Positions 1 through 7,697 are shown, counted from the first letter of the stretch. The stretch is 23,378 nt of DNA from JBLHGN01 sp047616325 (GCA_047616325.1 JBLHGN010000018.1:1-23378); one strand, 5' to 3'. The notes: generated by a model not told the origin, from the letters alone. Made by a program: numbers and translations.

Positions 1-1396
1 CAGGCGTATTTTTATTTCTGCCAGAGCTAAAAGGGTTGAACCCGCTTCTGCCAAACAGATACCAGGCACTTGAGGGTATCACCGGCACGGTATCCACCAA
101 ATCCCACAAATCAGAGTCGCCAAAACCCGTGCCAGGATTTGCCGCGTAGGGTATGCCGGCAGAATCCTCATGAATAGCGCTGTCTATTATGAGCTTTTCC
201 ATCTCTTCCAAATAGATACTCGCCTGGCTTTCCATGCCAGCCACATTAAACGCCACTACCATTTCTCCTGTGCCTTCGAGCCAGACCACGTCCTGGTCCT
301 CATCAAAACAATAACCGGTGATATTCTCATTGCTTGCAGTCGAGACTTTGGTTGTTAAAAACCGATCGGCATCACTTAATGTCGTTACAGGATAATCTTC
401 AAAAATACTAAAGGCCCAGGAGTGTAAATCCAGAGCATATTGAAACTGAGGGTGTCCTGGCGTGGCCATCAAGTTTTTGTCTAATGAGTCCCACCTTTCA
501 TTTTCCAGATATTGCAGAATATCTCGATGAAAATCGTCATAACCACGCACCGCATTATAGGCATCAATAATTCCTTCGGTGTTTTTGCCAATCAGTTCGC
601 CCTCGGCATCATAGCCTCCCCACAAACCACCACCGCTATCTTGCAGAGATCGAAGCCAGTCTTCTATGCCCTCTGCCAAGTTCTCGTAGGTGCCATTACC
701 GGTCGTGCTTTTGTAATGATTCAGGGCAATAAGTAACCAGGCATTATCTCCCATCCATCGATGATTTTCATGCGCGCCACTCGTATCTCGAAACTGCGAA
801 AAACCGCCTTCACCGGCTAGTAATTCGGTATCAATACGCGCATTAAAATGATCGAAGACTTTTTCAGCATTGGCAATATTGCCATTGTTGATAAAAACGA
901 GTGCCGCTAAGGCATTGTCGTACAGGGAGACAAATTTACTATTCTCCGCACTCGCCACTAAGCCATTCGCCACCTGTTGATTGTTGAACCAATTATTGAT
1001 CTTTTCGACATACCTTTCGATTTCGACCGGCGATTCAATGAGACTCGCGGTAAATTCAATATTTTGTGAGGTAGCAGCCACAGCGACTTGCACCGGGGAA
1101 AAAGTGTAGTTTTCACTAACAGGCGCGATAATTGTTTCGCCTTCCAATTCAGCTACTGACCAAAGCCCATTCACGTCTGTTTGTGTAGGCTCCGCGTCAC
1201 CGTAGCTAATCTGGATACCTGCCACACCATCACCGCCATTGACGACAACACTGCCCGAGACACTAAATGCGCTGCGCCTATCATCGCCAGCGTTATCATC
1301 TTTATCTTGATCTGATACGGAAGAACCGCCTCCACAAGCCAAGAGAGATAGACATAACAGTAAAATGACGATCTTATTCCAATTCATTATTCGCAC
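1..1396 (-). CDS. Lipoprotein with N-terminal regulatory-like beta domain and helical-repeat (glycosidase-like) body, partial
   Basis: The reading frame is open from the left edge to about 1396, so the C-terminus is missing; about 465 residues are visible. It starts with a lipoprotein signal peptide: a basic start, a run of Leu/Ile, then the lipobox LLAC followed by GGGSS. The Asp-rich linker suggests export to the outer membrane. Residues ~45-115 resemble a carboxypeptidase-regulatory-like beta domain (GDGVAGIQISYG, then DVNGLWSV). The rest is helical with aromatic and acidic motifs (HRWMGDNAWLLIALNHY, GGGLWGGYD, SAWYLFGRSGFNPF), which looks like an (alpha/alpha)6-barrel glycosidase fold. 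A GTG start at 1396 has an AAGG ribosome site 8 bases upstream, while the ATG at 1387 has none, so I prefer GTG. The substrate cannot be named. Sugar-polymer binding or cleavage is inference; the lipoprotein call is secure. Confidence 0.75.
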   Translation of the reverse strand, partial: MRIMNWNKIVILLLCLSLLACGGGSSVSDQDKDDNAGDDRRSAFSVSGSVVVNGGDGVAGIQISYGDAEPTQTDVNGLWSVAELEGETIIAPVSENYTFSPVQVAVAATSQNIEFTASLIESPVEIERYVEKINNWFNNQQVANGLVASAENSKFVSLYDNALAALVFINNGNIANAEKVFDHFNARIDTELLAGEGGFSQFRDTSGAHENHRWMGDNAWLLIALNHYKSTTGNGTYENLAEGIEDWLRSLQDSGGGLWGGYDAEGELIGKNTEGIIDAYNAVRGYDDFHRDILQYLENERWDSLDKNLMATPGHPQFQYALDLHSWAFSIFEDYPVTTLSDADRFLTTKVSTASNENITGYCFDEDQDVVWLEGTGEMVVAFNVAGMESQASIYLEEMEKLIIDSAIHEDSAGIPYAANPGTGFGDSDLWDLVDTVPVIPSSAWYLFGRSGFNPFSSGRNKNTP

Positions 1397-1504
1397 AAAC
1401 TTTACCTTTTTAACAAACATTATTCATCAGGAGGTCCTGATAAAGACAACACACAGGTTGGTGTTCACTAACACAAGGCGCTCTAAGGCACCTATAGGCC
1501 GTAG

Positions 1505-1547
1505 TGGGCAATTTGAACAGATCAATTTCTGGATTGCAAACTGCCCA
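1505..1547. repeat. Imperfect inverted repeat in intergenic region
   Basis: TGGGCAATTTG at 1505-1515 is matched 10 of 11 by the reverse complement of CAAACTGCCCA at 1537-1547, with a 21-base loop. There is no T-run on either side, so it is not an obvious terminator. It lies between the lipoprotein gene and the integrase remnant. It may be an old element end or a folded transcript. The rest of 1397-1590 shows nothing I recognise. Confidence 0.45.
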
Positions 1548-1589
1548 TTGCTACCCTTCGGGGATATTAAGATTTATCGTAGGAATCAA

Positions 1590-1890
1590 CTCAATGAAAT
1601 AGTTATATCTCAGCACGAGCAGAATGGTAGTGTGGGTGTCCATCCTAACTGCTTTGGCAGCCTTGAAAACTTAATGCGTGACATAGCCGGGTGGGTCTAG
1701 TCACAGCGGTCGTTGGACGCTCGGGAGTTGGTTGGATCGTGAAGGGTGCAGCCTAGATTCAATTCAGAGCATTCTGAACCACGAAGACCCCGAAACCACA
1801 TTGATATACATCGAGCCCTGGGAAAGGCGTATTGATATAGCTTTTAAAAGCCACATGCTCGGAGTTCGAATACCCGACTGCTTGAAATAA
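1590..1890 (+). pseudogene. Remnant of a tyrosine recombinase (phage/transposon integrase), C-terminal part
   Basis: Frame 1 is open from 1687 to a TAA at 1888 with no start codon. It reads SHSGRWTLGSWLDREG, then ILNHEDPETTLIYIEPW. This matches the end of tyrosine recombinases: the H-x-x-R box (HSGR), the second His (LNHED), and the nucleophile Tyr (TLIYI). Just upstream, in another frame ending at 1700, the translation VISQHEQNGSVGV...LENLMRDIAG resembles the segment that normally precedes HSGR in these proteins. The two parts would be joined by a frameshift near 1690-1700. The N-terminal DNA-binding part and the first catalytic Arg were not found. It is a decayed gene, probably from an integrated element. 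The family call rests on motif recognition, and the upstream half is less certain than the C-terminal part. Confidence 0.6.
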
Positions 1891-1905
1891 TTGCGCACAT
1901 ATAGT

Positions 1906-1964
1906 CTTTACTATTTACACGTAGTAAAGTTTTAGGTATCTTTACCCATGGATCAATAGTAAAG
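1906..1964 (+). promoter_or_regulatory. Putative promoter/operator of the toxin-antitoxin operon
   Basis: CTTTACTA (1906-1913) and TAGTAAAG (1922-1929) form a perfect 8-base inverted repeat with an 8-base gap. A third TAGTAAAG sits at 1957-1964 and runs into the ribosome site of the antitoxin gene. A possible sigma-70 promoter is TTTACA (1914-1919), 17 bases, TATCTT (1937-1942), which places the first two boxes across the -35 region. AbrB/MazE-type antitoxins usually bind such repeats to repress their own operon. Binding here is inferred from position and symmetry. Confidence 0.6.
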
Positions 1965-1972
1965 AGGTGGAT

Positions 1973-2194
1973 ATGCCTAAAGTAAGTGCCAAAAGACAAA
2001 TAACTCTCCCGATAGAGCAGTGCAGGTTGGCTGGGATTGAACCTGGGGATAATTACGAAAGTTATGTAGATAACGACGGCCACATCACGATTGTAAAAAA
2101 GGTGGCCGGTGCTGCTAAAGGGTTGTTGAAGAGTATAAATGTAGACAAGCGGTTTTCAGATGAGCAGTCTTTGCTGAGCAGCATTGCTCAATGA
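1973..2194 (+). CDS. AbrB/MazE-family antitoxin (SpoVT-AbrB domain)
   Basis: This 73-residue protein has the swapped-hairpin AbrB signature at its N-terminus: PKVSAKRQITLP, then AGIEPGD, then the GHITIVKK strand. The C-terminal part (residues ~45-73) would be the tail that wraps and blocks the toxin. The ATG at 1973 is preceded by AAAGAGG with a 5-base gap, which is better than the in-frame GTG at 1967. Its stop overlaps the start of the PIN toxin gene by four bases (ATGA), so the two are translationally coupled. It should neutralise the toxin and repress the operon through the repeated boxes upstream. The family call is firm and the pairing is from context. Confidence 0.87.
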   Translation: MPKVSAKRQITLPIEQCRLAGIEPGDNYESYVDNDGHITIVKKVAGAAKGLLKSINVDKRFSDEQSLLSSIAQ

Positions 2195-2625
2195 TAACAA
2201 TAGATACCAATGTCCTTCTTCGCTACCTTTTAGATGATGACAAGCTACAGTCAAAACTAGCCAGTAACCTCATTTTAAGTGGCGAACCGGTTCTAATTAC
2301 TGACGTAGTGTTGGCAGAATCCATTTGGACACTGAAAGGAAAACGATACGGCTTGGACAAGGACTCGATCCTTAAGGTTGTGAATTCCTTATTCGAGGAG
2401 CCAAATATTTTCTTTGAGAGTGGGCAAGCTGTTTGGCGATCACTAAATGATTTTAGAAACGCCAAGCCGATTAAATCAGGTGGCAAGCGGAAAGAAGCAG
2501 ATTTTTCTGATGCACTTATTGTGAATAAAGCGCGTTATGTAGCCGATAAAACAGATTCAATATTTGAGGGAGCGTACACCTTTGATGTTGCGGCTCAGCA
2601 AATACCTGGAACTAAAAAACCATAG
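2191..2625 (+). CDS. PIN-domain toxin, VapC-like ribonuclease
   Basis: The 144-residue protein is a full-length PIN domain. Acidic metal-binding residues are in the expected places: Asp5 in IDTN, Glu43 in LAESIW, Asp104 and Asp107 in ADFSDALI, and Asp132 in TFDVAA. PIN toxins of this kind cut RNA, often tRNA or rRNA, when the antitoxin is degraded. The ATG overlaps the antitoxin stop in ATGA. All catalytic acids are present and the frame is undamaged, so the pair is probably active. The local sequence is AT-rich and lies between remnants of mobile genes, which suggests horizontal arrival. The RNA target cannot be predicted from the sequence. Confidence 0.88.
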   Translation: MITIDTNVLLRYLLDDDKLQSKLASNLILSGEPVLITDVVLAESIWTLKGKRYGLDKDSILKVVNSLFEEPNIFFESGQAVWRSLNDFRNAKPIKSGGKRKEADFSDALIVNKARYVADKTDSIFEGAYTFDVAAQQIPGTKKP

Positions 2626-2770
2626 ACGATCGAGTAGTGTTTTAAAAATACTACTTTTTCAGGTTAAGAAGTATAAACACTTAAATGGTGAATCTTGAGA
2701 TCTCATTTTGCGACATCAAGTCAGAGGTGTGAATGAACAAATGTATAAGCATTGAATCCATTCAACCTAA

Positions 2771-3124
2771 GGCATAGGGAATGGCATCCTTAAACGACAG
2801 GCCGAGCAGGGTTGGGGTGCCAAGGTCATTGAAAGGCTAGCTAATGATTTACGTAAGAGCTTTTCTGAAATGAAGGGGCTTTCCCCCATGCAATCTCAAG
2901 TATATGCAGGCATTCGCAGAGGCATGACCGGAAACACAATTGTGCAAGGGGTGCTTGCACAATTCCCTGGCACCACCAGTTGGCCTTGCACGCAGTCTGG
3001 TCTTGCGCATGAGTCGATTAGAGATCCTTACCGCTTTGATTTTTTGGGATTGAACGAACAGCCGGTAAGGGTCGAAATCTGCCATTTAATTATCCACACG
3101 CCAAGGACTGCCTTGGACGAATAG
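2771..3124 (+). pseudogene. Remnant of a DUF1016 (YhcG-type) PDDEXK nuclease with internal deletion
   Basis: The frame opens after a stop at 2768 and runs to a stop at 3122-3124 without a proper start. It begins with IGNGILKRQAEQGWGAKVIE and then LANDLRKSFSEMKGLSP, the hallmark of the N-terminal domain of DUF1016 proteins. A short stretch (NTIVQGVLAQ) matches the following helix. The text then jumps to SGLAHESIRDPYRFDFLGL, the well-known junction that leads into the nuclease domain. About 60-80 residues in between are missing, and the catalytic PDDEXK half is lost after ~3070. This is a truncated, non-functional copy. Full-length family members are about 350 residues and occur in accessory and defence regions. 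Confidence 0.72.
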
Positions 3125-3522
3125 TTGAGCTAAATAGTAACATTACTCAAGCGCGGCGCCTCATATATTTCGTGGTGCGTTAAGGTTGCATTAAGCGCCA
3201 TTCGACTAATTGGAGGTTAATAATTAATGCAAACTGAAACAGCCTAACAAGAAAGAGGGAGCTCTTTCCATTGAAGTGCTGTTCGTTGGTGAACTCGCCT
3301 CATTAAAAACGTAGTACCTCTGCTGCGCCCGTACTACAAGGCTTACAGCGTGTTAGTCGATATGGCTTTTATTCACAACACCCCATAAAGCTAATGAACG
3401 ACAATATACGCTTTTGTCGTGAATAGGTTGACGTTTCATCATGTAGCGGCGGCTCCATGCAGTGTTTGCTTCCGTTTGCAGCATTTCCAGCGCCCGCTAT
3501 TTTTGTATGGCATCTACACTAT
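3125..3522. other. Intergenic stretch downstream of xerC with inverted repeats, no gene recognised
   Basis: No convincing coding frame was found. GTAGTAC (3311-3317) pairs with GTACTAC (3331-3337). ACGACAA (3398-3404) pairs with TTGTCGT (3414-3420); around that hairpin ATTCAC (3371-3376) pairs with GTGAAT (3419-3424), though the two pairings share bases. Neither hairpin has a T-run, so a terminator for xerC is not shown. A GGAGG site at 3211-3215 precedes an ATG that gives only six codons. The stretch is probably decayed DNA of the accessory island. Confidence 0.4.
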
Positions 3523-4446
3523 TTATTCTGGATCTTTTCTATTTTTCTGCGCTCGCGGATGCGCCTGATCATATACCTTAGATAAATGTTGAAAATCTAG
3601 GTGGGTATAAATTTGGGTGGTGGAAATGTTGGCGTGCCCTAGGAGCTCTTGAACTGCGCGTAGATCACCGCTCGATTCCAACATATGGCTAGCAAAGGAG
3701 TGGCGCAGCATGTGAGGGTGAAGGTGCTGTTGAATGTCCTGCTGTGCTCCCAGTTTGGTAAATCGTTGCTGTACGCTGCGATGTGCTATTCGGGTGCCGC
3801 GATTGTTAATAAACAGCGCCGCTTCACCAGATTTCACACTCGCGTCTCTATGGGGGAGCCAGCTCCGAACGGCGGCTAGGGCATATCGGCCAACGGGTAA
3901 TTCGCGCATTTTATTGCCCTTTCCCGTCACCCGCATTGTCGCCTGGGGAAAATCGATATCGCTGGTATTGAGGCTAGTGAGCTCAGCCAGGCGCAAGCCC
4001 GATGAATATATAAGCTCCAATATCGCGCGATCGCGGCAGCTGAAAAAGTCGGTTCCGCTAAAGCTTATCAGTTGGCCGACCTGATCTACATCCAGTGTTT
4101 TTGGTAACTTTTTATCTGCTTTTGGCGCTTGAATATTGTCTGTGGGGTCAAATTTGGCAAACTTTTCTCTTACACAAAAACGGAAGAATGTACGATTGCA
4201 AGACAGCCAGCGCTGTATGCTTTTGTTGCTCAACCCACGATGGCGAAGTTGTGTTAGAAAATTGCGAATATGGAAGTCTTTGATGTCGTCTAGGTGTGTA
4301 ATCTTGGCGGCAAGGCAAAATGTTTGCAGGGCTTTTAGATCGCGTAAATAGCTTTTACATGTGTGCGGAGATAGGCGCTTTTCGCTGGTGATAAAGCGTT
4401 CAAACCGTTGCAGCTCAAAATTGAAAAGGTCTGTGTCGGAAGTCAT
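3523..4446 (-). CDS. xerC: Tyrosine recombinase XerC
   Basis: This 307-residue protein is a full-length Xer recombinase. With XerD it resolves chromosome dimers at dif during division. Residues 1-100 form the SAM-like core-binding domain (RLSPHTCKSYLRDL). The catalytic domain shows all active residues: Arg152 in SGLRLAEL, Lys176 in GKGNK, His245 and Arg248 in HMLRHSFASHM, His271 in LLGHANISTT, and Tyr280. The choice of XerC over XerD rests on context: it directly follows DUF484 and dapF, the standard gammaproteobacterial order. The start ATG is 13 bases after the DUF484 stop, so it is co-transcribed with that gene. A dif site was not seen in the window. Confidence 0.95.
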   Translation of the reverse strand: MTSDTDLFNFELQRFERFITSEKRLSPHTCKSYLRDLKALQTFCLAAKITHLDDIKDFHIRNFLTQLRHRGLSNKSIQRWLSCNRTFFRFCVREKFAKFDPTDNIQAPKADKKLPKTLDVDQVGQLISFSGTDFFSCRDRAILELIYSSGLRLAELTSLNTSDIDFPQATMRVTGKGNKMRELPVGRYALAAVRSWLPHRDASVKSGEAALFINNRGTRIAHRSVQQRFTKLGAQQDIQQHLHPHMLRHSFASHMLESSGDLRAVQELLGHANISTTQIYTHLDFQHLSKVYDQAHPRAQKNRKDPE

Positions 4447-4459
4447 CTAGCGCGACGGG

Positions 4460-5152
4460 CTAAAGGTGTTTTGGCAGTAGGCGATTGAGTACTTCGCCAA
4501 TGTAACCTAGAAATAAAGTCCCCATGCTGGAGTGGTAATAGCTTGGGTCTTGATTGCCAATGGCAAGTACGCCTAGGGTATCTCCGTGACTCAGCACCAC
4601 CATGGCGGCCGAACCGATGTTGGGCGTGTCGTTGTCGAATAAAAATTGTGTTTCTTTGATATCGACACCACCACTTACGGCTTTGCCCGATTTTAAACGC
4701 TTGCCAATGCTGTCGCGCGCATTCTGAATGGATTCTGTGCGTGCAGCACCTGCGTCTATGTGCTGGCCGCTAAATAGCACTAGGCGCGTGTAATGGATGC
4801 CGAAGTCTTTTTCGAAGCTGTAGTAAAGCGCGGCCACAAGGTCGGCAAGGCTTGCGCTTTCGATGAGTGCCAACACCAGTCGTTTGGTTTTATCGAATAG
4901 GCGATCGTTGTCGCGCGCATTGTCGAGTAAACTGCTCAAGCGGTGACGCATATCCATATTACGGTCGCGTAAAACGGATACTTGTTTTTCCACCAGTGAG
5001 ATCGCCTTGCCGCTGTGGTGGGGCAGTTCAATTTCGGTTAATAAATCGGGCTGGTGAATAAAAAACTCTTTGTGTGCCCGCAGGTAGCGAACCACATCTT
5101 CATCGCTAATATTCTTGACGTTGGTGGGTTTGTTATAGGTGCTGTCACTCAT
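4460..5152 (-). CDS. DUF484 family protein (YigA-like, GAF-type fold)
   Basis: The protein has 230 residues. It begins with the family signature helix (DEDVVRYLRAHKEFF, then HQPDLL), continues with a coiled segment (~50-90), and ends in a GAF-like domain (~95-225). The frame extends upstream to 5311, but that part lies inside dapF. The ATG at 5152 overlaps the dapF stop as ATGA and gives the family's normal length, so I use it. DUF484 genes sit almost always between dapF and xerC in Gammaproteobacteria. No biochemical role is firmly known. The GAF-like fold hints at ligand or nucleotide sensing, which is speculation. Confidence 0.92.
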   Translation of the reverse strand: MSDSTYNKPTNVKNISDEDVVRYLRAHKEFFIHQPDLLTEIELPHHSGKAISLVEKQVSVLRDRNMDMRHRLSSLLDNARDNDRLFDKTKRLVLALIESASLADLVAALYYSFEKDFGIHYTRLVLFSGQHIDAGAARTESIQNARDSIGKRLKSGKAVSGGVDIKETQFLFDNDTPNIGSAAMVVLSHGDTLGVLAIGNQDPSYYHSSMGTLFLGYIGEVLNRLLPKHL

Positions 5153-5979
5153 ACGTTCATTTGCCCTTGAAATACGCTTGTGGCTGGTCCCGTCATCATA
5201 ACAGCCTTTCCCTCTCCCTCCCATTCCAGTGCGAGGGTGCCGCCGGGCAGGTGCATGTCGGCTCGTTCGTCTAGCAGTCCACGCAATCTTGCGCTCACCA
5301 TGGCGGCACACGCGCCCGTGCCACAGGCCAGTGTTTCGCCCACGCCTCGCTCGAATACGCGCAACTTAGCCTCTGTGGGGGAGATAATCTGCATAAAACT
5401 GGCGTTAGTTTTATTGGGGAAGCGTGAATGACACTCAATCAGTGGGCCGAAGTGAGGCACGGCAAAATTGTCTACATCGTCAACCAAGGTCACGCAGTGA
5501 GGGTTGCCCATAGACACGGCCGAAATGTCAAAGTTGGTTTGTTCCACCAGCAGTGAATAGTTAATCGTTTGGCGATCGGCAACAAATGGAATGTCGGCGG
5601 GGGATAATACGGGTACACCCATGTTTACCGTTACCTGATTGTCGTCGCGAACGTGTAGTTGTATATCTCCACCGGCGGTTTGCACGGTTAAATCGCATTT
5701 TGCGGTGAGGCCTCGCTGGCGAACGAAAACGGCAAAACATCGTGCACCATTGCCGCAATTTTCTACCTCGCTACCGTCGTGATTAAATATACGGTAACGA
5801 AAATCGGCGTCGGCACTGCGAGGCGGTTCAACTATTAATACCTGATCGCAGCCCACACCAAAATTGCGGTCGGCGAGTTTTTTGGCTTTTTGCGGCGTTA
5901 TATTTACTCTTTGCGAAACGCAGTCAATAATAACAAAGTCGTTGCCGAGGCCATGCATTTTTGAGAACCGCAATTTCAC
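5149..5979 (-). CDS. dapF: Diaminopimelate epimerase
   Basis: DapF converts LL-diaminopimelate to the meso form, the last common step for peptidoglycan cross-links and lysine. The 276-residue protein has the two catalytic cysteines of the family: Cys75 in ENCGNGARC and Cys219 in ACGTGACAA. The N-terminal MHGLGNDFV box and the MGNPHCV segment are also intact. The start is GTG at 5979, with AGGAG eight bases upstream inside the end of lysA; three bases separate the lysA stop from this start. The stop overlaps the DUF484 start by four bases. This packing shows one transcript lysA-dapF-DUF484-xerC. An ATG alternative would remove the conserved N-terminus. Confidence 0.97.
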   Translation of the reverse strand: MKLRFSKMHGLGNDFVIIDCVSQRVNITPQKAKKLADRNFGVGCDQVLIVEPPRSADADFRYRIFNHDGSEVENCGNGARCFAVFVRQRGLTAKCDLTVQTAGGDIQLHVRDDNQVTVNMGVPVLSPADIPFVADRQTINYSLLVEQTNFDISAVSMGNPHCVTLVDDVDNFAVPHFGPLIECHSRFPNKTNASFMQIISPTEAKLRVFERGVGETLACGTGACAAMVSARLRGLLDERADMHLPGGTLALEWEGEGKAVMMTGPATSVFQGQMNV

Positions 5980-5982
5980 TGC

Positions 5983-7245
5983 TTACGCTCCTGTTTTGGA
6001 GTGAAGTAAGTGTTCACCCTGTATTAAGTCGGCAAAAGTTTCGCGCCTGCGAACCAAGTGGTGTTCACTGCCGTCCACGAATACCTCGGGCGCACGACCG
6101 CGAGTATTGTAGTTTGAACTCATTACAAAACCGTAGGCACCGCTGGACATCATCGCTAGTCTATCGCCCTCGGCAAGCGCTAGCTTGCGGTCTTTGGCGA
6201 GAAAGTCACTGGTTTCGCATATGGGGCCAACAATGTCCCAAATTTTTTCTACGGCGCTGCTGTTGTGGCGCAATGGCACCATGTTCTGCCACGCTTGGTA
6301 AAGAGAGGGGCGAATGTTGTCGTTCATAGCGGCGTCGACAATGGCGAAATTTTTGTGATCGCCCGGCTTGAGGTAGACAACTTCAGTCAACAGTACGCCA
6401 GCATTACCGACAATGGATCGGCCCGGTTCCAGCACCAGCTCGAGTTTTCGCTGCCCCAGCTTTGCTTTAATTTGTGCCAAATACGTCGCCACTTCCGGCG
6501 GCTTTTCGTCTTTATAGGTAATGCCCATGCCGCCGCCAAGATCGATATGTTGTATTGTGATGTCGGCATCGCCGAGGCGGTCGATAAGCAGCAGCAGGCG
6601 ATCGAGCGCGTCCATAAACGGTGTTGTCTGCACCAACTGAGAGCCGATATGGCAGTCCACGCCAACAATATTAATGCCGGGCAGCTGGCTGGCGCGTTGG
6701 TATACTTCGAAGGCGAAGTCTATATCGATACCAAATTTGTTTTCTTTTAGCCCTGTGGAAATATAGGGGTGGGTGTTGGCGTCGACGTCGGGGTTAACGC
6801 GAAGTGAAACATTAGCTCTGCAACCCCGCTCTGTTGCCACTCGGGAAAGTGCATACAATTCCGCTTCCGATTCCACGTTAAAGCAGGATATTCCCACTTC
6901 TAAGGCATGGCGCATTTCGAGTTTGGTCTTGCCTACGCCAGAAAATATAATGCGGCCTGGATCTCCCCCTGCGTGCAGAACACGTTTCAATTCACCACCG
7001 CTGACAATGTCAAAGCCTGCGCCCAGCTGGGCGAGTAATTGCAAGAGGGCGAGATTAGAGTTGGCTTTTACCGCATAGCATATCTTGCCGGGGTGATCGT
7101 CTAGTGCGTCTGCATAGGCCTGGTAGGCGCGTGTGACCGCCGCTTTGCTGTAGACGTAACACGGCGTACCGTAGTGATCTGCGAGTGCGGAGAGCGGCGT
7201 ATTCTCTACGTATAATTGGTTGTCTCGAATGACAAAATCTTGCAT
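5983..7245 (-). CDS. lysA: Diaminopimelate decarboxylase
   Basis: LysA removes CO2 from meso-diaminopimelate to give lysine, using pyridoxal phosphate. The 420-residue length is normal. Lys60 in CYAVKANSN should bind PLP. His199 in CHIGSQ, the phosphate-binding glycine run LGGGMGI (236-242) and EPGR (273-276) are present. Cys343 in PICETSDF is the catalytic cysteine contributed across the dimer. The ATG at 7245 has AGAGAA upstream. The gene follows lptM after a 212-base gap, unusual for this cluster, so it may have its own promoter. It joins directly onto dapF, whose product is its substrate. Confidence 0.97.
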   Translation of the reverse strand: MQDFVIRDNQLYVENTPLSALADHYGTPCYVYSKAAVTRAYQAYADALDDHPGKICYAVKANSNLALLQLLAQLGAGFDIVSGGELKRVLHAGGDPGRIIFSGVGKTKLEMRHALEVGISCFNVESEAELYALSRVATERGCRANVSLRVNPDVDANTHPYISTGLKENKFGIDIDFAFEVYQRASQLPGINIVGVDCHIGSQLVQTTPFMDALDRLLLLIDRLGDADITIQHIDLGGGMGITYKDEKPPEVATYLAQIKAKLGQRKLELVLEPGRSIVGNAGVLLTEVVYLKPGDHKNFAIVDAAMNDNIRPSLYQAWQNMVPLRHNSSAVEKIWDIVGPICETSDFLAKDRKLALAEGDRLAMMSSGAYGFVMSSNYNTRGRAPEVFVDGSEHHLVRRRETFADLIQGEHLLHSKTGA

Positions 7246-7457
7246 GCTTGTTTCTCTGTGTTTCCTGCGCGGTCGTCCGGGGTAAGCCGTTGGTCAGGCG
7301 CTGTTAATATCTGTTTTAGTCTCGTTCAAGCTTTCGTTTTAGTTTTTATTTAATGATAGCCGCCCAAAGTCCACCTTAAGCTCGGCTATAAAACAATAAT
7401 TCTATTAAAAATCATAAGCTTAGGCTCTTACTTTTTATAGGCAGAGGTGGGAAAATT
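7246..7457. other. lptM-lysA spacer with an inverted repeat
   Basis: This AT-rich gap holds a perfect 7-base inverted repeat, ATAGCCG (7356-7362) and CGGCTAT (7383-7389), with a 20-base loop. On the minus strand it lies 120-150 bases before lysA. It has no T-run, and I see no match to the lysine riboswitch core. It may carry the lysA promoter, but no strong -35/-10 pair was found. Confidence 0.35.
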
Positions 7458-7676
7458 CTATTCGGAACTCTCCTTTTTTGGGTTGTCCGTGCCGCTTATG
7501 TATTTACTGGGCTGAACGGCCTCGGGCTGTTTGGCTGGTTCATCGGGTAGGCGTAGTTCGCCCGTTTGACCGCAGGACACGCATAAAAACGCCAGGGCGC
7601 AAATAAGCAGCGTGCGAAAGCAAGCCCTTACGGTAAGGGTGATGTTATTTATCTGAGACCTAAAACACGTATGCAT
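7458..7676 (-). CDS. lptM: LptM-like small outer-membrane lipoprotein
   Basis: The 72-residue product has a hydrophobic signal segment (TLLICALAFLCV) ending in the lipobox VSCGQTG. The family signature follows the cysteine: GELRLPDEP, equivalent to G-x-L-x-LP in YifL/LptM. LptM binds the LptD-LptE translocon and helps its oxidative maturation. The frame can be extended seven codons to a TTG at 7697, but the ATG at 7676 has AAGGG five bases upstream and is preferred. The N-region is longer than usual (about 20 residues before the hydrophobic core). Location just before lysA-dapF agrees with Pseudomonas (lppL-lysA-dapF). Confidence 0.85.
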   Translation of the reverse strand: MHTCFRSQINNITLTVRACFRTLLICALAFLCVSCGQTGELRLPDEPAKQPEAVQPSKYISGTDNPKKESSE

Positions 7677-7697
7677 AACGACCCTTCGAAGCGTCAA

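Noticed and set aside
1365..1700. A 111-residue plus-strand gene starting at 1365
   Set aside because: Its start overlaps the lipoprotein gene on the other strand, and only its last part resembles integrase; it is better read as part of the remnant.
3211..3252. Small gene after a good GGAGG site
   Set aside because: The ATG gives only six codons before a stop, and the other frames show nothing recognisable.
3243..3357. Possible integron attC site (GCCTAAC ... GTTAGTC)
   Set aside because: The right core does not fit GTTRRRY, the arms are not complementary over a useful length, and no integron integrase or cassette array is present.
4460..5311. Longer DUF484 protein starting at 5311
   Set aside because: The extra N-terminus lies wholly inside dapF in another frame, and the ATGA overlap at 5149-5152 gives the normal family length.
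7246..7457. Lysine riboswitch upstream of lysA
   Set aside because: The expected conserved core and five-helix layout were not recognised; only one simple hairpin is present.
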